From: Gemmatimonadales bacterium
GTDB taxonomy: Bacteria > Gemmatimonadota > Gemmatimonadetes > Gemmatimonadales > GWC2-71-9
DNA: 64,000 nt
Reading direction: 5' to 3'
Assembly: GCA_020633775.1 (NCBI GenBank)
Contig: JACKDA010000005.1
Coordinates: forward strand, 62,001-126,000
Shown one piece after another: positions 62,119 through 64,000 of this stretch. Position 1 is the first letter of the stretch, and the number at the start of each line of letters is the position of its first letter. The notes under the pieces are model-generated. The model worked only from the letters and a program-made list of their open reading frames with translations. It made no database searches and had not been told where the DNA came from. A program made the translations under genes and the position numbers.

Positions 62119-63129
62119 ATGGTCCACCGCGCGGCGGACCTCTTCACCCAGCAGGAAGCCAACCGGCGCAAGTCGAGCTGGCTCCTGCTGGGTTTCGTCT
62201 TCTTCTTCGCCTGGATCGGCTTCGGCGCCGACATCGCGCTGTACCTGATGCCGGCCGAGGCCGGCGTGCGCCACGGCGTCCCGTGGGTCGGGATCGTCGC
62301 GACCGCACTCGCCGCGGGGCTGGCCTGGAGCGCGTGGCGGTTCGGGCATCGCCAGGTGCTCTGGTCCACCCGGGCGATGGAGCTGATCACCCCCGTCACC
62401 CCCGAGCAGCAGCGGCTGGTGAACGTCGTGGAGGAGATGGCGATCGCCGCGGGGCTGCCCCGGCCGTCGATCTGGATCGTCCCCGACGAGGACCCGAACG
62501 CGTTTGCGACCGGGCCGGAGCCCGCGCAGGCCGCGATCGCGGTGACCGAGGGGTTGCTGGCGCGGCTAGATCGCGATGAGCTGCAGGCGGTGGTCGCGCA
62601 CGAGTTCGCCCACATCGCCAGGTACGACACCCGGTTGATGACGCTCGTCGCCGCGATGGTGGGGGTGATCGCCCTGATGTCGGACGGGATGGGGCGGATG
62701 CTGTTCCACTCGCAGCGCGCGACGGGCGCGCTCGGGCGCGGGATGGCGCGCCGCGCGGGCGGCCGGCGGCTGGGCCAGATGGGGCCGGCGCTGCCGCTGG
62801 TGCTGGTCCTCTGGCTCGTCTCGCTGCTCGCGGCGCCGGTGGTCTCCCGGCTGCTGTCGATGGCGATCAGCCGCAAGCGGGAGTTCCTCGCCGATGCCAC
62901 GGCGGCGCAGTACACCCGGAACCCGGCGGCGCTCGCGCGGGCGCTGCGCGCCCTGGAGGACGTCCGGACCCCGACCCTCGCGGTCGGCCGCGGCGCCGCG
63001 GCACTCTGCATCGTCGATCCGTCGGATCGCCGGTTCCAGCGCTGGAAGGGGGCGGCCGGCGACCTCTTCGCGTCGCACCCCTCGATCGAGGAGCGGGTGC
63101 GGCGGCTGGAGCAGATGGGCGCCCGCTAG
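62119..63129 (+). CDS. htpX: HtpX-like M48 membrane metallopeptidase
   Basis: 336 residues. Two N-terminal helices, then V-A-H-E-F-A-H-I-A-R near residue 160 (zinc motif), two more helices (about 175-190 and 215-245), and the third ligand Glu in R-K-R-E-F-L-A-D-A. M48 proteases of this type degrade misfolded membrane proteins. Located 9 bp after lemA, a standard pairing. It overlaps the convergent HD-GYP gene by 4 bp. Confidence 0.95.
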   Translation: MVHRAADLFTQQEANRRKSSWLLLGFVFFFAWIGFGADIALYLMPAEAGVRHGVPWVGIVATALAAGLAWSAWRFGHRQVLWSTRAMELITPVTPEQQRLVNVVEEMAIAAGLPRPSIWIVPDEDPNAFATGPEPAQAAIAVTEGLLARLDRDELQAVVAHEFAHIARYDTRLMTLVAAMVGVIALMSDGMGRMLFHSQRATGALGRGMARRAGGRRLGQMGPALPLVLVLWLVSLLAAPVVSRLLSMAISRKREFLADATAAQYTRNPAALARALRALEDVRTPTLAVGRGAAALCIVDPSDRRFQRWKGAAGDLFASHPSIEERVRRLEQMGAR

Positions 63130-64000
63130 ACCTCCGCCGCGACCTCCGCGCGTCGCTCGACCACCCGCGCGAGGGCGTGGTGCACCTCGCCGTCGAGCAC
63201 CGTCCCGACCAGGTCCCGCATCCGGGACACCGCCTCGCGCGGCGTCATCCGGTCCTGGTACGGCCGCGACGTCGTGAGCGCGTCGTACACCTCGGCGGCA
63301 CAGAGGATCCGACCGCCGACCGGGATGGCGTGACCGGCGAGCCCGTCGGGATAGCCGCTGCCATCGACGCGCTCGTGGTGCGCCCGCACGTAGCTGATGA
63401 TCTCGCGCAGGTGGGTCAGCGGCGCGAGGATCTGGGCGCCGATCGTCACGTGCGTCTTGACGTGCTCGAACTCCGCCTCGCTGAGCGGGCCGCGCTTGGC
63501 GAGCACCGCCTCGCGGATCCCGATCTTGCCGATGTCGTGCAGTCGGCCTGCGGTGCGCACCTTCTCCCCCTGCGCGTCGGTCAGTCCCATCTCGGCGGCG
63601 ACCAGCGCCGCGAGGTCGGCGATCCGGGTCGAGTGCCCGCGCAGGTAGGGGTCCTTCGCCTCGAGGGCGTTCACCAGCGATTCCAGCGTGGCCACCGAGA
63701 TCCGCTCGAGGTTGCCCCGCTCGCGGCGCAGTTCGGCCCCCTTCTGGATGATCTCCTGCGTCAGCCAGGCCTGCGTGTCGGCCTGCTCGATCTTGTCGCG
63801 GCGACGGCCGAGGGCGCGGGCGATCGCCCGCTCGAGGTCGGCGAGGTCAACCGGCTTGACGAGGTAGTCCATCGCGCCGTGATGCATGCAGAGCGCCGCG
63901 GCCTGGGCATCGTTGACGGCGGTGAGCATCAGGATGGCGAGGTGGGGATCCGCCGCGAGGAGCTGGGGCACCAGCTCGAGGCCCGAGGCGTCGGGGAGCC
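63126..64000 (-). CDS. HD-GYP response regulator (5' end outside window)
   Basis: About 291 residues visible. The receiver domain enters already past the phospho-Asp (L-P-D-A-S-G-L-E-L), with L-M-L-T-A-V-N-D and the conserved Lys in Y-L-V-K-P-V-D. A coiled linker follows, then an HD-GYP domain: H-S-T-R-I-A, R-L-H-D-I-G-K, H-E-R-V-D-G-S-G-Y-P-D-G-L. HD-GYP proteins hydrolyse cyclic-di-GMP. The GYP triad and HD pair are intact, so it should be active. RpfG-like layout. Confidence 0.95.
   Translation of the reverse strand, partial: LPDASGLELVPQLLAADPHLAILMLTAVNDAQAAALCMHHGAMDYLVKPVDLADLERAIARALGRRRDKIEQADTQAWLTQEIIQKGAELRRERGNLERISVATLESLVNALEAKDPYLRGHSTRIADLAALVAAEMGLTDAQGEKVRTAGRLHDIGKIGIREAVLAKRGPLSEAEFEHVKTHVTIGAQILAPLTHLREIISYVRAHHERVDGSGYPDGLAGHAIPVGGRILCAAEVYDALTTSRPYQDRMTPREAVSRMRDLVGTVLDGEVHHALARVVERRAEVAAEV

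Overview
This is a gene-dense, very GC-rich chromosomal segment from a Gram-negative-type bacterium. It carries TolC proteins, outer-membrane barrels, lipoproteins and RND pumps. The gene mix is two M14 carboxypeptidases, several amidohydrolase-like exported proteins with Gly-rich inserts, DUF885, 6-bladed propellers, a Lys/Ala-rich histone-like protein and signal peptides ending in A-Q. It resembles Gemmatimonadota, but that placement is inference; no rRNA or other marker is present. I saw no tRNA, rRNA, insertion sequence, prophage or CRISPR array. Long spurious open frames on both strands come from GC bias and are left out.

Layout. 1-4172 (mostly minus): a CPA1 cation/proton antiporter (cut by the left edge), a coupled metallo-beta-lactamase / YiiX-like hydrolase / DUF1080 operon, MsrB and an FKBP lipoprotein. 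4311-8504 (plus): three tandem amidohydrolase-fold proteins, of which only the middle one keeps the metal ligands. 8679-9751: a membrane protein and an exported helix-hairpin-helix protein. 9833-14636 (minus): two paralogous Tat-exported DsrE-like proteins, an M14 peptidase, a glyoxalase-like protein and a SulP/STAS anion permease. 14752-17303: a serine hydrolase facing two paralogous outer-membrane barrels. 17419-19196: a TPP riboswitch and thiC. 19238-23064: a hybrid histidine kinase, then a tiny four-cysteine exported peptide coupled to a beta-propeller lipoprotein.

23102-29195 is an efflux operon (TolC, adaptor, RND pump, PII-like protein, DUF2892) behind a consensus, AT-rich, apparently leaderless promoter containing a dyad. 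29283-38088 holds a DUF885 peptidase, membrane protein, Hsp20 with a sigma-54-like promoter, a phosphodiesterase coupled to a GH29 fucosidase, and a YtcJ-type amidohydrolase behind a 7-nt x5 tandem repeat. 38116-40687 holds a NarL-type two-component pair and two small proteins. 40792-52008 is a long tightly packed plus-strand run: RND pump, TolC, adaptor, an HEWQH metallopeptidase, M14 peptidase, Bcp peroxiredoxin, a PD40 propeller and LepB.

52005-64000: MFS transporter, zinc-ribbon protein, histone-H1-like protein, chemoreceptor, cold-shock protein, two unknowns, a 331-bp gap with a probable structured small RNA and DnaA-box-like repeats, an OB/HD exoribonuclease-like protein, a GT4 glycosyltransferase, a truncated receiver/Fis-HTH protein, a lone prepilin divergent from a MerR-type regulator, LemA, an HtpX-like protease and an HD-GYP response regulator (cut by the right edge).

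Two habits recur. Start and stop codons overlap as GTGA, ATGA or TGATG at many junctions, giving translational coupling. Several promoters have a -10-like hexamer ending only 6-7 nt before the start codon, suggesting leaderless mRNAs. Functionally the window leans towards efflux, envelope peptidases and exported hydrolases, and signalling.
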